Of a stretch of 64,000 bases of DNA, positions 7,883 through 16,599 are shown one piece after another. A model generated the notes under the pieces. It searched no databases, was not told the DNA's origin, and saw only the letters and a program-made list of their open reading frames with translations. The position numbers were made by a program, and so were the translations under genes. This stretch comes from Amycolatopsis sp. GM8 (lineage in GTDB: Bacteria; Actinomycetota; Actinomycetes; Mycobacteriales; Pseudonocardiaceae), in NCBI RefSeq assembly GCF_021653975.1, contig NZ_JAJKFK010000015.1, positions 27,589 through 91,588 of the forward strand. Reading direction: 5' to 3'. Position 1 is the stretch's first letter. The number at the start of each line of letters is the position of its first letter.

Positions 7883-8131
7883 TCAAGGCTTCTTCACGAT
7901 GTAGCTGCCCTTGCCGTGCAAGGTCGTGATCAGACCGCGCTCACGCAGCAACTCGGTCGCCTTGCGCATGGTCCCGAAGGAAACGCCGTACTCCTCCGCC
8001 AGGTCGCGCTCACCGGGCAACCGGCCCTTGACTGGCAGGTCACCCGAGCCGATCCGGTCGGCGATGTGGTTGGCAACCTGGACGTACACGTACTCCGGCG
8101 CACCTGGGTCCACTTCGAACCTCGACGTCAT
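7883..8131 (-). CDS. Small GntR-family transcriptional regulator
   Basis: An 82-residue protein consisting only of a GntR winged helix: YVQVANHIADRIGSGDLP, then LPGERDLAEEYGVSFGTMRKATELLRERG split over helices 2-3, then the wing ITTLHGKGSYIV. It lacks any effector domain, like the short actinobacterial GntR proteins. The ATG at 8131 is preferred over 8176 because TACCGT lies 7 nt upstream, fitting a leaderless start. It converges on nat, with an iron box just beyond its stop codon. Confidence 0.85.
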   Translation of the reverse strand: MTSRFEVDPGAPEYVYVQVANHIADRIGSGDLPVKGRLPGERDLAEEYGVSFGTMRKATELLRERGLITTLHGKGSYIVKKP

Positions 8132-8265
8132 GCACAGTACGGTAGAGATGGACCCAGCTACCCGAATTCGCCGCAAGCTGTGTAGTCATACATAGAGCTT
8201 CAGACCGACACGATCGTGGCACCACCCTGCGAGGGCGGACTTGACTGGTCGGTAGCCTCCGGGGC

Positions 8266-9225
8266 GTGAAGACGTCGACGGTACTGGGAATCGTGCTGGC
8301 AGTGCTGTTCTCCTTCGCGGGCGTCGCCACCGCGGCGGGCTATCTGTGGGCCAGAGCCGACGACGACCATCCCACCGTCACGCGCGCCCTGCCCGCCGTG
8401 TGGCCGACCAAGGACGGCAAGGCGTTGCGGCCGGTGCCGATGCCGGCGGGCGAGCTGGTCGTGGCGCTCCCGCCCGACACGGCGGGGCAGGTGCTGTGCC
8501 AGTCGCTCGGCCAGGACCGCTGGGAGGCGCTGCTCGGCGGCAAGGCGCTCCGCGAGGTCCGCGGGGCCAGCTGCCACGTCGTCACCGCGAACACGGACGT
8601 CACGCTCGCGCTGACCGACTCCCCGGCGAACCTGCAGGACCCGCACGACATCGAGGTCTCGGGCCGCGCGGCCCGGCTCGAGTACCTGCCGCCGTACGTC
8701 AACACCCGGCTCGACACGCAGCTCGCCGACCGCCCGGGATCCGACCAGATCAAGCCGTTCCTGCGGGTCGAACTGAGTGGCAGCGCCCCGGCGCTCGACC
8801 AGCTGACCGAGTCCGTCGCGGCGGAAGTCGTTGCGGCGACGACAAAACCGGGGCCCGCGCTGCCGGCGGCCGGCAAGGACGGCTCGATTCCCGTCGAGCA
8901 TCCGGCACCGGCCGCGATCACGGACCTGCCGTGGCCGATGATCTCGTGGCAGCTGTGCGCGGCCCTGACCCGCGAACTCGGCGGCACGCCACGGCCCTAC
9001 AGCGATGGCCGGTGCACGGTCCGCGGCATCCAGGCGGCCTACACGGACTCGGTGTCACCGCGCGTCTTCCCCGACCGGCTCGCCGGCCGCCCCGCCCTGA
9101 TCACGGACAGCCTGGTGGCAGTCAAGCTCAGCGACGACACCTCGCAGGAACTCGCCTTCACCGGCACCGGCCACTCCCTGAAGGCCCTCGCCGAGTCCGT
9201 GGTCCCCCGCCTCCTGGCCGGCTGA
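8266..9225 (+). CDS. Membrane-anchored extracellular protein of unknown function
   Basis: A 319-residue protein with one N-terminal hydrophobic helix (VLGIVLAVLFSFAGVATAAGYLW) and a long polar region, so it is probably anchored in the membrane with its body outside. Several Cys residues (VLCQSL, ASCHVV, QLCAAL, GRCTVR) could form two disulfides. I do not recognise a family. The GTG at 8266 is the only start that keeps the signal anchor. It is not obviously in an operon with its neighbours. Confidence 0.7.
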   Translation: MKTSTVLGIVLAVLFSFAGVATAAGYLWARADDDHPTVTRALPAVWPTKDGKALRPVPMPAGELVVALPPDTAGQVLCQSLGQDRWEALLGGKALREVRGASCHVVTANTDVTLALTDSPANLQDPHDIEVSGRAARLEYLPPYVNTRLDTQLADRPGSDQIKPFLRVELSGSAPALDQLTESVAAEVVAATTKPGPALPAAGKDGSIPVEHPAPAAITDLPWPMISWQLCAALTRELGGTPRPYSDGRCTVRGIQAAYTDSVSPRVFPDRLAGRPALITDSLVAVKLSDDTSQELAFTGTGHSLKALAESVVPRLLAG

Positions 9226-9231
9226 CCGGGG

Positions 9232-10623
9232 TCAGGCGGTGTGGCGGGAGGGCGATGTCGCGCGGCCGCTGGAGAACAGGACCCGCAGGCCCGTGAGCCG
9301 GTACCGGACGTCGAGGCCACCGCGCCGGGCCAGCGCGATCGCACACAGGACGGCGGCCAGCGCCGAAACCACGCCACCGATCAAGAACGGTGACCGGCCA
9401 CCGAACGTCTCCGCCATCCACCCGACCATCGGCCCGCCGATCGGGTTGCCACCGATCAGCACCAGCACGTACAACCCCATCACCCGGCCGCGCATCTCCG
9501 CGCTCACCGCGGTCTGGACCAGCGAGTTCGCCGTGTTGAGGAACGTGATCGTCGCGAAGCCGAGCGGGATCAGTCCGAGCCCGAACGCCAGATAGGTCGG
9601 CATGAACCCGGTCGCGAACTCGACCGCGCCGAGCCCGAACGCCGCCATCAGCAGCAGCCGCACCCGTGGCCGCCCCTTGGCCCCGCGCCGCGCCGCCATC
9701 AGCGACCCGGTGAACGTGCCGACCGCGAGCAGCGTGGACAGCAGGCCGTACCCGTCGGCCTGGGTGCCGAAGACATTGCCGGCCACGATCGCCAGCGACG
9801 TGAAGAACGTGATCCCGAACGTGCTGACGAAGAACACCAGCACCATCAACGCCACCAGGTCCGACCGCGCGCGCACGTATTCGAGCCCCTCGCGCAGCTG
9901 CCCCTTCGCCCGCACCACCGCCGGCCCCCGAAACAGCTTGTCGGGGTTCATCAGCAGCAGCCCGGTGATCACGCCGATGGTGCTGACCGAGTTGGCCAGG
10001 AACATCCAGCCGGTGCCGATCCAGGTGATCGCGAACCCGGCGATCGCGGGCCCGACGATCCGGGCCATGTTGAACACCGACGAGTTCAGCGCGACCGCGT
10101 TCGAGATCTGCTTGCGCCCCACCATCTCCGCGACGAACGACTGCCGCGCGGGCACGTCGAGGGCGCTGAAGATGCCGAGCACGAAGCAAAGCAGGTACAC
10201 CTGCCACAGCGCGACCAGCCCGCTCACGTCGAGCAGCCCGAGCACCAGCGCCTGCACGCCGATCCCGGTCTGCACGAGGATGCACAGCTTGCGCTTGTCG
10301 ACCCGGTCGGCGAGCACGCCGGCCCACAGCGAAAGCAGCACGGTCGGGGTGAACTGGAGCGCGACGGCGATGCCGAGCGCGATCGGGTTGTTGCCGGACA
10401 GCTGGAACACCAGCCAGTCCTGCGCGATGCGCTGCATCCAGGTGCCGATGTTGGAGATCACCTGGCCGGAGAAGAACAACCGGTAGTTCCGCACCCGCAG
10501 CGAGGCGAACATGCTGGGCTTGCCCGGCTCGTTCGATGGCGCCTGGGCGGCCGGTGGGGCCTGACCCCGGGTAGCTGTCGTTGTCGGATATGACTTCGCG
10601 TGGCTACCCGTGTCTTGCCGCAC
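9232..10623 (-). CDS. MFS transporter (EntS/MFS_3 type)
   Basis: A 463-residue, roughly 12-helix major facilitator of the EntS-like MFS_3 group. The core starts FASLRVRNYRLFFSGQVISN and includes the loop 2-3 motif GVLADRVDKRKL and a second such motif near AEMRGRVMGLY. The GTG at 10623 starts 2 nt after the MarR stop, implying translational coupling. A 41-residue polar extension precedes the first helix. Such MarR-MFS pairs usually export drugs or siderophores; the substrate is not visible. The upstream control region resembles a degenerate iron box. Confidence 0.87.
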   Translation of the reverse strand: MRQDTGSHAKSYPTTTATRGQAPPAAQAPSNEPGKPSMFASLRVRNYRLFFSGQVISNIGTWMQRIAQDWLVFQLSGNNPIALGIAVALQFTPTVLLSLWAGVLADRVDKRKLCILVQTGIGVQALVLGLLDVSGLVALWQVYLLCFVLGIFSALDVPARQSFVAEMVGRKQISNAVALNSSVFNMARIVGPAIAGFAITWIGTGWMFLANSVSTIGVITGLLLMNPDKLFRGPAVVRAKGQLREGLEYVRARSDLVALMVLVFFVSTFGITFFTSLAIVAGNVFGTQADGYGLLSTLLAVGTFTGSLMAARRGAKGRPRVRLLLMAAFGLGAVEFATGFMPTYLAFGLGLIPLGFATITFLNTANSLVQTAVSAEMRGRVMGLYVLVLIGGNPIGGPMVGWMAETFGGRSPFLIGGVVSALAAVLCAIALARRGGLDVRYRLTGLRVLFSSGRATSPSRHTA

Positions 10624-10625
10624 CG

Positions 10626-11057
10626 TTACTCGTTCCCCGCCATTCTGTCGATGATCTCGGCGGCGCGATCGAGCACTTCTCGCTCGTCGCCGCTCAGTTC
10701 CGCCAGCTTCCGGTCCAACCACGCCTCGCGCACGGAGATCGTCGCCTCGATGAACGACTTCCCCGCCGTGGTGAGCGCGACGATCGACTGGCGCCCGTCC
10801 GTGGGATGCGGCGTGCGCTCGACGTAACCCATCTCCTCGAGCGCCGCGATGACCCGCGTCATCGACGGTGGCTGCACGCCTTCCTTCGCCGCCAGCCTGC
10901 CGGGCGTGAGCGCCCCGCATTTGTACAAAGTGGACAGTGCGGCGATCTGCGTCAGCGAGACGTTCTCGTTGGCCCGCTGCGCCCGGAGCTTGCGGTTCAG
11001 CCGGACGACGGCAAGCCGCAACCGGCTGGCCAGCGTGGGCTCACGCATTTCGGACAC
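10626..11057 (-). CDS. MarR-family regulator of the downstream MFS gene
   Basis: A 143-residue MarR winged-helix repressor. The recognition region is GRLAAKEGVQPPSMTRVIAA followed by the wing HPTDGRQSIVALT. It is the first gene of a two-gene operon with the MFS transporter. The GTG at 11057 is favoured over the ATG at 11048 because TATGCT sits exactly 6 nt upstream, giving a leaderless transcript. Confidence 0.88.
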   Translation of the reverse strand: MSEMREPTLASRLRLAVVRLNRKLRAQRANENVSLTQIAALSTLYKCGALTPGRLAAKEGVQPPSMTRVIAALEEMGYVERTPHPTDGRQSIVALTTAGKSFIEATISVREAWLDRKLAELSGDEREVLDRAAEIIDRMAGNE

Positions 11058-11075
11058 TTAGTTAGCATACCTTAC
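11057..11075 (-). promoter_or_regulatory. Promoter and possible operator of the MarR-MFS operon
   Basis: The 19-bp stretch contains the -10 TATGCT (11064-11069, minus strand) and, read on that strand, matches the IdeR consensus at 13 of 19 positions. It could be a weak iron box, a MarR operator, or just the promoter. Confidence 0.4.
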
Positions 11076-11103
11076 GATCGGCGGGAGTGGTCCGTGTGTC
11101 CCG

Positions 11104-12561
11104 TCACCGCAGCGCGTCCTGGATCGGGCCGACCGCGAAGTAGGCGACGAACGCGACCGCGATCACCCACATCAGCGGGTGCACGCGCCGCACCTTTCCG
11201 GTGACCGACTGGATCACGACATAGCTGATGAAGCCGGCGCCGATGCCGTTGGCGATCGAGTAGGTGAACGGCATGACCACGATCGTCAGGAACGCCGGCA
11301 GCGCGATGGAGAAATCGGTGAAGTCGATGTCGCGGACCTGCGCGATCATCAGCGCGCCGACCACGACGAGCGCCGGGGCGGCCGCTTCGACCGGCACCGA
11401 TTCGTACAGCGGGGTGAGGAACATCGCGGCGAGGAACAGCACTCCGGTGACGATGTTGGCGAGCCCGGTGCGCGCCCCCTCGGCGATGCCGGACGCGGAC
11501 TCGACGAACACGGTGTTGGAGCTGGCCGAGCCGAACCCGCCGGCGGCCCCGGCGAGCCCCTCGATGAACAGCGCGCGCCCGACGCGGGGCAGCTGGCCGT
11601 CCGGGCCGAGCTGCCCGGCTTCCTTGGCCAGCCCCGTCATCGTGCCCATCGCGTCGAAGAAGTCGGCCAGCACCAGGGTGAACACGAACAGCACGACGGT
11701 GATGATCGGCAGCCGGGTCCAGGCGCCGAACGACACATCGCCGACGAGCGACAGGTCCGGCAGGCCGACGACCTGGTCCGGCAGCGCCGGGTAGCCGAGG
11801 TTCCAGCCCTTCGGGTTGGTGCCGTTGGACGGTCCCGCGTGCACGATGGACTCGACGATGATCGCCAGCACGGTCGTGCCGAGCACGCCGATCAGGATGC
11901 CGCCGCGGATCTTCTTCGCGACCAGGGTGCCGGTCAGCAGCAGGCCGACGACGAACACGAGCGTGGGCCACGACGCGATCGAACCGCTGATGCCGAGCCC
12001 GACCGGGACCGTGGTGTTCGCCGCGTCCGGCAGCCGGCGCACGAACCCGGCGTCGACCAGGCCGATGAAGCAGATGAACAGGCCGATCCCGACCGCGATC
12101 GCCGATTTCAGCGCGGCCGGCACGGCCCGGAACACGGCGGTGCGGAAGCCGGTGAGCACCAGCAGCACGATGATCAGGCCCTCGATCACGACCAGGCCCA
12201 TCGCCTCGGGCCAGGTCACCTGGGGCGCGATGGTGACCGCGACCAGGCTGTTGATGCCGAGGCCGGTGGCGATCGCGAACGGGTACTGCGCGACGAGCCC
12301 CATCAGGATCGTCATCACGCCCGCGACCAGCGCGGTCACCGCCGCGACCTGCGGGACCGGCAGGATGCCGCCGAGCACGTCCTTGTGCGCGCCCGCGTCC
12401 GTCGGCGAGAAGCTGCCGATGATCAGCGGGTTCAGCACGACGATGTACGCCATCGTCACGAAGGTGACCAGGCCGCCGCGAATCTCGCGCCCCGTCGTCG
12501 ACCCACGTTCACTGATCTTGAAGAACCGGTCCAGCGTGGATCGCGTCTGCTGCAGAGTCAT
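11104..12561 (-). CDS. NCS2 purine permease (AzgA-type)
   Basis: A 485-residue membrane transporter of the AzgA/GhxP branch of the NCS2 family, importing adenine, guanine or hypoxanthine with protons. Family marks are the N-terminal EIRGGLVTFVTMAYIVVLNP, ATGLGINSLVA, DFFDAMGTMTGL and the GSASSNTVFVESASGIAEGA stretch. The ATG at 12561 has GGAAGG 6 nt upstream and is better than the ATG at 12576. It is divergent from the DUF2530 gene with only 15 bp between starts, so the two promoters must overlap. Confidence 0.9.
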   Translation of the reverse strand: MTLQQTRSTLDRFFKISERGSTTGREIRGGLVTFVTMAYIVVLNPLIIGSFSPTDAGAHKDVLGGILPVPQVAAVTALVAGVMTILMGLVAQYPFAIATGLGINSLVAVTIAPQVTWPEAMGLVVIEGLIIVLLVLTGFRTAVFRAVPAALKSAIAVGIGLFICFIGLVDAGFVRRLPDAANTTVPVGLGISGSIASWPTLVFVVGLLLTGTLVAKKIRGGILIGVLGTTVLAIIVESIVHAGPSNGTNPKGWNLGYPALPDQVVGLPDLSLVGDVSFGAWTRLPIITVVLFVFTLVLADFFDAMGTMTGLAKEAGQLGPDGQLPRVGRALFIEGLAGAAGGFGSASSNTVFVESASGIAEGARTGLANIVTGVLFLAAMFLTPLYESVPVEAAAPALVVVGALMIAQVRDIDFTDFSIALPAFLTIVVMPFTYSIANGIGAGFISYVVIQSVTGKVRRVHPLMWVIAVAFVAYFAVGPIQDALR

Positions 12562-12576
12562 CGGTAGCCTTCCCAT

Positions 12577-12864
12577 GTGACCGATCCGATCAACGGTGGC
12601 GATGGTAAAGGCTCACTGCGCCCGGTACCCGAGCTGCCTCCGCGGCTGACCGCGCTGCTCCCGATGGTGATCGTCGGCACACTGATCTGGCTGGCCGGTT
12701 TCATCGTGTTCGCGATCCACGATCTCGGCGGCGGCCGGACGCCGGGCATCTGGATGTGGACCTGCCTGGCCGGGGTCGGGATCAGCCTGATCGGGATCGG
12801 GATCATGACCTGGCAGCGAGCCGCCGCCCGCCGCGGTTCCCGATCGGCCCAGACCGGGCTCTGA
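12577..12864 (+). CDS. DUF2530 small membrane protein
   Basis: A 95-residue protein with two transmembrane helices (LLPMVIVGTLIWLAGFIVF and WTCLAGVGISLIGIGIMTW) after a proline-rich N-terminus (PVPELPPRL). This matches the actinobacterial DUF2530 family. Function is unknown. The GTG at 12577 has no Shine-Dalgarno sequence. Confidence 0.72.
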   Translation: MTDPINGGDGKGSLRPVPELPPRLTALLPMVIVGTLIWLAGFIVFAIHDLGGGRTPGIWMWTCLAGVGISLIGIGIMTWQRAAARRGSRSAQTGL

Positions 12865-12875
12865 GATCTGGCGGG

Positions 12876-13235
12876 CTAGACGTCGCCTCGTTCGATCAAC
12901 TGGTTGAGCAGGTCCACGATCCGCTGCTGCCCGGCCGCACTCGCGTCGAGCTTGCCGCGCATCTCGGCAAAGCCGCGGTCGACCGCGGCGAAACGGTTGT
13001 CGACATGCGACCGCAGGTCGGTGAGGTCTTCACGCATCGCGTTGAAGCTGGAGGTGGTGGCCTGGCGGAAATCCCGGATCTCGGTACGGATCTCGGCGAC
13101 GTCCCGGTCGGCTCCACCCGCGAGTACCCGTGCCGCGGCCGCATCCTGCTCCGTGTGGCGGATGCGGGTATTGAGGTCGGAGATCTGAGTCTCCAGTGCG
13201 GACACTCGGTTTTCCAAGTTGTCGGGTTGAGCCAT
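12876..13235 (-). CDS. Small coiled-coil protein
   Basis: A 119-residue, almost entirely helical protein with heptad spacing (LENRVSALETQISDLNTRI, then repeated aromatic-hydrophobic heptads such as FNAMREDLTDL and VDNRFAAVDRGFAEM). It has no membrane or signal segment. The ATG at 13235 is chosen because TACACT lies 6 nt upstream, suggesting a leaderless mRNA. I do not recognise a named family. It is divergent from the TetR gene. Confidence 0.72.
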   Translation of the reverse strand: MAQPDNLENRVSALETQISDLNTRIRHTEQDAAAARVLAGGADRDVAEIRTEIRDFRQATTSSFNAMREDLTDLRSHVDNRFAAVDRGFAEMRGKLDASAAGQQRIVDLLNQLIERGDV

Positions 13236-13276
13236 GGGAGGAGTGTACCGGCAGCGCCCCGTCGTTACGGGGTACA

Positions 13277-13292
13277 CGATCGGCTCCGATCG
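13277..13292. promoter_or_regulatory. Candidate TetR operator
   Basis: cgatcggctccgatcg is a dyad with perfect 7-bp arms and a 2-bp centre. It lies in the 73-bp gap between the coiled-coil gene and the TetR gene and ends 16 bp before the TetR ATG, where it could autoregulate and also affect the divergent gene. Confidence 0.55.
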
Positions 13293-13308
13293 GTGCACAC
13301 TCTTTGCC

Positions 13309-13878
13309 ATGGGGACGCGGGAAAACGCGGTTGGCCGCGACTGGTCGGGCCGCCGCGCCGACGCTCTTCGCAACCGCAAGCGGATTCTCGCCGTCGCCAA
13401 TGCCATGTTCGCCGAATACGGGTTGCAGGCAACGATCACGCAGATCGCGGTCGCGGCCGGCGTGCCCGAATCCGCGATATACCGCGACTATCCGGCGAAG
13501 GACGATCTGCTGGTCGCCGTCTCGGAGGATCAGTTCCACAAGCTCGAGGACCGGGCGATCGACGCACTCGCCGAACCGGACGCGGGCGCGGCCCTGCGCA
13601 AGTACGTGCCGAACCTGTTCGTCGTCCTCGCCGGCAACCGGCTGCTGGCGGATCTGCTCGCCGAGCCCGGCGGCGCGCAGACCGTGCGGCTGCTCGAACT
13701 GGTCAACCGGCTCGCGGACGAGGCCAAGGGCGATGACACGGTGCGCGCCGACTACACGCCGCTCGACATCCAGATCATGCTGTGCGGCGCCGTCCGCCAG
13801 CTGATGGCGCTGGACGTGCGCGGCGCGGAACGCTGGCGGCGCTACGGCGAACTGGTGGTCAACGCGCTCCGGCCCTGA
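13309..13878 (+). CDS. TetR-family regulator
   Basis: A 189-residue TetR protein. The N-terminal helix-turn-helix reads ILAVANAMFAEYGLQATITQ, then IAVAAGVPESAIYRDYPAKD; the rest is a helical ligand-binding domain. The ATG at 13309 is preferred over 13234 because the longer reading would cover the divergent promoter and operator. Its stop abuts the stop of the convergent ATPase gene. No target gene is evident other than the divergent coiled-coil gene. Confidence 0.85.
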   Translation: MGTRENAVGRDWSGRRADALRNRKRILAVANAMFAEYGLQATITQIAVAAGVPESAIYRDYPAKDDLLVAVSEDQFHKLEDRAIDALAEPDAGAALRKYVPNLFVVLAGNRLLADLLAEPGGAQTVRLLELVNRLADEAKGDDTVRADYTPLDIQIMLCGAVRQLMALDVRGAERWRRYGELVVNALRP

Positions 13879-16599
13879 TCAGGCCAGCAGGGTCAACGGG
13901 TCCGGGTCTTCCAGCAGGGTCGCGATGAGGTGCCGGTCCGCCCAGCGGCCCGAGGCCCACGCGAACGCCCGGGCGAGCCCGGCCGGGCTGTCCTCGGCGT
14001 GATGTTCCCCGTGAAACTCGGCACTTTTCACCCACCACGGCGCGGCGCGCTTGACGCCGTCGATCTCGACGGTCAGCTCCTCGTGCACCACGACGCCGCC
14101 CTCGGGAAACGGGATGTCGAGCATCTCCGCCGCGAGCCGCACCGCCGTCAGCTCCGACCACTCCATGAACTCGCCCTCGGGCAGGCTCGCCGACACCAGC
14201 TCGCTCAACAACGGCACGTCCAGGAGCTCGGCGAGATGCTCCGCGCCTGCGGGCACCGCGACCAGCCGCGCCGTCGGCCACACCGCGGCGAGCCACGGCC
14301 GGTCCAGCACGGCCGCCTGCTCGGCGTCGACCACCGATCCGTCGACCGCGCGCACCCGTTCCGGCGCGTCGACGCTCGACCAGTCCAGCTCCGCCGCGAC
14401 GAGCGCCGCGTACGCACGCGAGATCAGCCCGGGCGCCAAGGTCCGCGACGCGTCGCCGAGGCGGTCCAGCACATCGAGGGCGTCGTCGAGATCGGTCACC
14501 GCCAGCTCGGTCCGCACACCGGCGAGCACCAGCAGGTCCGGCTTCAGCCCGACGTCGGGCACCGGGTCGTACAGCCCGGCGAGCGTGTCCGCCTCCGGCA
14601 GCCGCCACTCCTCCGGCGCCCGCCCGGCCAAGAGCGCGTTCCGCGCGATCCACTCGCCCGCCGAGCCGGACAGCGCGTGCCACGTTTCCCGTTCTCCGGC
14701 AAGGAGTCGCAGCGCTTCCGGCCACGCGTCGTCGGCGACGAGGTCCAGATCGCGGATCCCGTCCTCGGTCACCACGAACCCGTCGAGCACGCCGAGGTTG
14801 GTCAGCGCTTCGGTCGACCAGTCCTGCGCGAAGTCGTTGTCCAGCACGGAAAGCGGGCCGTCCTCGCCGACGGCCTCCGGGTCGAAGATCGCCCGCAGCG
14901 GCGAGCCCGGCAACATCAGCTCGTCCGCCCGCCGCCAGCCGTCCGCCGACGGCAGGGCGAGCGCGCCGAGCCCGTCGACGGGGGTGTCGGAAACCAGGCG
15001 CAGCACGGCGTCCGCCAGCGGGCGAACGTCCAAACCGGACCGCGCGTCGTCGAGGCTGCGGTCGATCGCGTCGCGCAACGCCGGCGATTCCAGCAGGTCC
15101 GCGGAATCCGCCCGCTTCGCGCCCAGCAGTTCCAGCAACGGATGCGCCGCGTCGGGATGCACCAGCCGCAGGCCGACCACGTCGGCGTCGTCGATCAGCT
15201 CCAGTACCTCGGCGGACGCGCCGAACAGGAACGTGCCGCGCGGGCCGGGCAGGATCCGGCCGTCCGCGAGCGGAACGGGCAGCGCGCCGAGGTCGTCGTC
15301 GGACACGGTATGCGCTTCCAGCAACGGGAGCAGCGCGTCGTACAGCGAGCGCCACCACGCCGGCGGGCGTTCCAGCCCAGTCAGGATCTCGACCAGCTCG
15401 ACCACTTCGAGCGGGTCGGCGCCGACCGTCGCGAGCACCCGCGCGACCTCGAACCCGGACAGCGACACGAGCCGCGGCACGATGTCACCGAGCAGCTCGA
15501 CCAGTTCCGGCGACTCGACGGTCAGCACCCGCGCCCCGGACGCCGGCAGCTCCTTCTGGCCGGGCAGCCAGGTTTGCGAAGCCAGTTGGCGCTGAACGGC
15601 TTCGCGCAGCTCGCTGTCCACATCGGACATCGGGAAGCCCGGCTTGGGCACCATCAGCGGCCGGTGTTCGGGCGCGAGTTTCCGGACCAGGGCGGGATAG
15701 GCCTGCGCGAGCCCGGCCAGTTCGGTGCCGGGCAGCACGCGCCGCCGCGACGGTTCCATCGGCACCGACGCGATCAGCCGTGCCGGCAGCGAAAGCCGCT
15801 CGTCGGTGGGGGTCGGCGCGTGCAGGACGTCGCTCTCCAGCGGCACCGGGCCGCCGTCGACCGGCACCGCCCACAGCCCGTCGGTGGTCTCCTGCGTCAG
15901 CCAGCGGCGAACCGTGTCGTCCGGCGCGGCGATCTCGACCATGCTGTCCACAGTGGACCGTTGCCAGGCCGCGCCGCCGATCTCGATCCGGTTCAGCCAC
16001 GGCAGGGCCAGCAACAGGTCCTCGACCTCGGCCGAAACGCGGTCCAGCAGTTCCGCGCCATCGACGCCCTCGCGCAGCGGCAACCGCACCTCGGTGTCGA
16101 AGCCCTCGGGCACGTCCTCGTCGGCCGCCCACGGCAACCGCAGCACCGGGACCTCGGACTGTGAAACGAGTTCCCGCGTCCGCGCTTCGGAGAACGCCAC
16201 CCCGCCGGTCCGCGAGATCACCCGCGGTTCGGAGCTGACCGCGAGCACGGCGGCGAACCCGACACCGAACTGGCCGACCATGCCCTCCTTGCCCGACGCG
16301 CGCAGCGAGGACAGCGACGCGACACCGCGGGCGTCCAGCGGCGCACCGGTGTTGGCGACCCGCAACTCACTGTCCACAATGGAGATACGCAGGGTGCCGG
16401 GAGCGCCCGTGATCTTGGCCGCGTCCGCCGCGTTCTGCGCCAGCTCGACGAACAGCCGGTCGCGGTAGGCACCCACTCGCAGATCGCGCTCGGCGTTGGT
16501 GTCCTCGGTCAGGCGCGTGGGCGAGTCGGCCCACGCCCGCCGCACCGAGGCCCGCAGCGCCTCGGTGCCGAAGGGGTCACTGCTCGGCAGGCTGCTCAC
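13879..16599 (-). CDS. Sacsin N-terminal-like GHKL ATPase, 906 aa
   Basis: A large cytosolic protein whose first 200 residues are a Hsp90/sacsin-type GHKL ATP-binding domain: N-box LFVELAQNAADAAK, G1-like LRVANTGAPLD and G2 box MVGQFGVGFAAVLAVS. The remaining 700 residues are acidic, Leu/Ala-rich and without recognised motifs. Related actinobacterial proteins are annotated only as molecular-chaperone-like. The GTG at 16599 overlaps the end of the DUF3027 gene by 23 nt, so the two are probably translated together; GGAAG lies 6 nt upstream of the GTG. Confidence 0.85.
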   Translation of the reverse strand: MSSLPSSDPFGTEALRASVRRAWADSPTRLTEDTNAERDLRVGAYRDRLFVELAQNAADAAKITGAPGTLRISIVDSELRVANTGAPLDARGVASLSSLRASGKEGMVGQFGVGFAAVLAVSSEPRVISRTGGVAFSEARTRELVSQSEVPVLRLPWAADEDVPEGFDTEVRLPLREGVDGAELLDRVSAEVEDLLLALPWLNRIEIGGAAWQRSTVDSMVEIAAPDDTVRRWLTQETTDGLWAVPVDGGPVPLESDVLHAPTPTDERLSLPARLIASVPMEPSRRRVLPGTELAGLAQAYPALVRKLAPEHRPLMVPKPGFPMSDVDSELREAVQRQLASQTWLPGQKELPASGARVLTVESPELVELLGDIVPRLVSLSGFEVARVLATVGADPLEVVELVEILTGLERPPAWWRSLYDALLPLLEAHTVSDDDLGALPVPLADGRILPGPRGTFLFGASAEVLELIDDADVVGLRLVHPDAAHPLLELLGAKRADSADLLESPALRDAIDRSLDDARSGLDVRPLADAVLRLVSDTPVDGLGALALPSADGWRRADELMLPGSPLRAIFDPEAVGEDGPLSVLDNDFAQDWSTEALTNLGVLDGFVVTEDGIRDLDLVADDAWPEALRLLAGERETWHALSGSAGEWIARNALLAGRAPEEWRLPEADTLAGLYDPVPDVGLKPDLLVLAGVRTELAVTDLDDALDVLDRLGDASRTLAPGLISRAYAALVAAELDWSSVDAPERVRAVDGSVVDAEQAAVLDRPWLAAVWPTARLVAVPAGAEHLAELLDVPLLSELVSASLPEGEFMEWSELTAVRLAAEMLDIPFPEGGVVVHEELTVEIDGVKRAAPWWVKSAEFHGEHHAEDSPAGLARAFAWASGRWADRHLIATLLEDPDPLTLLA

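Noticed and set aside
7862..8185. Plus-strand frame starting right after the orphan iron box
   Set aside because: The predicted protein has no recognisable domain and is the reverse shadow of the GntR gene.
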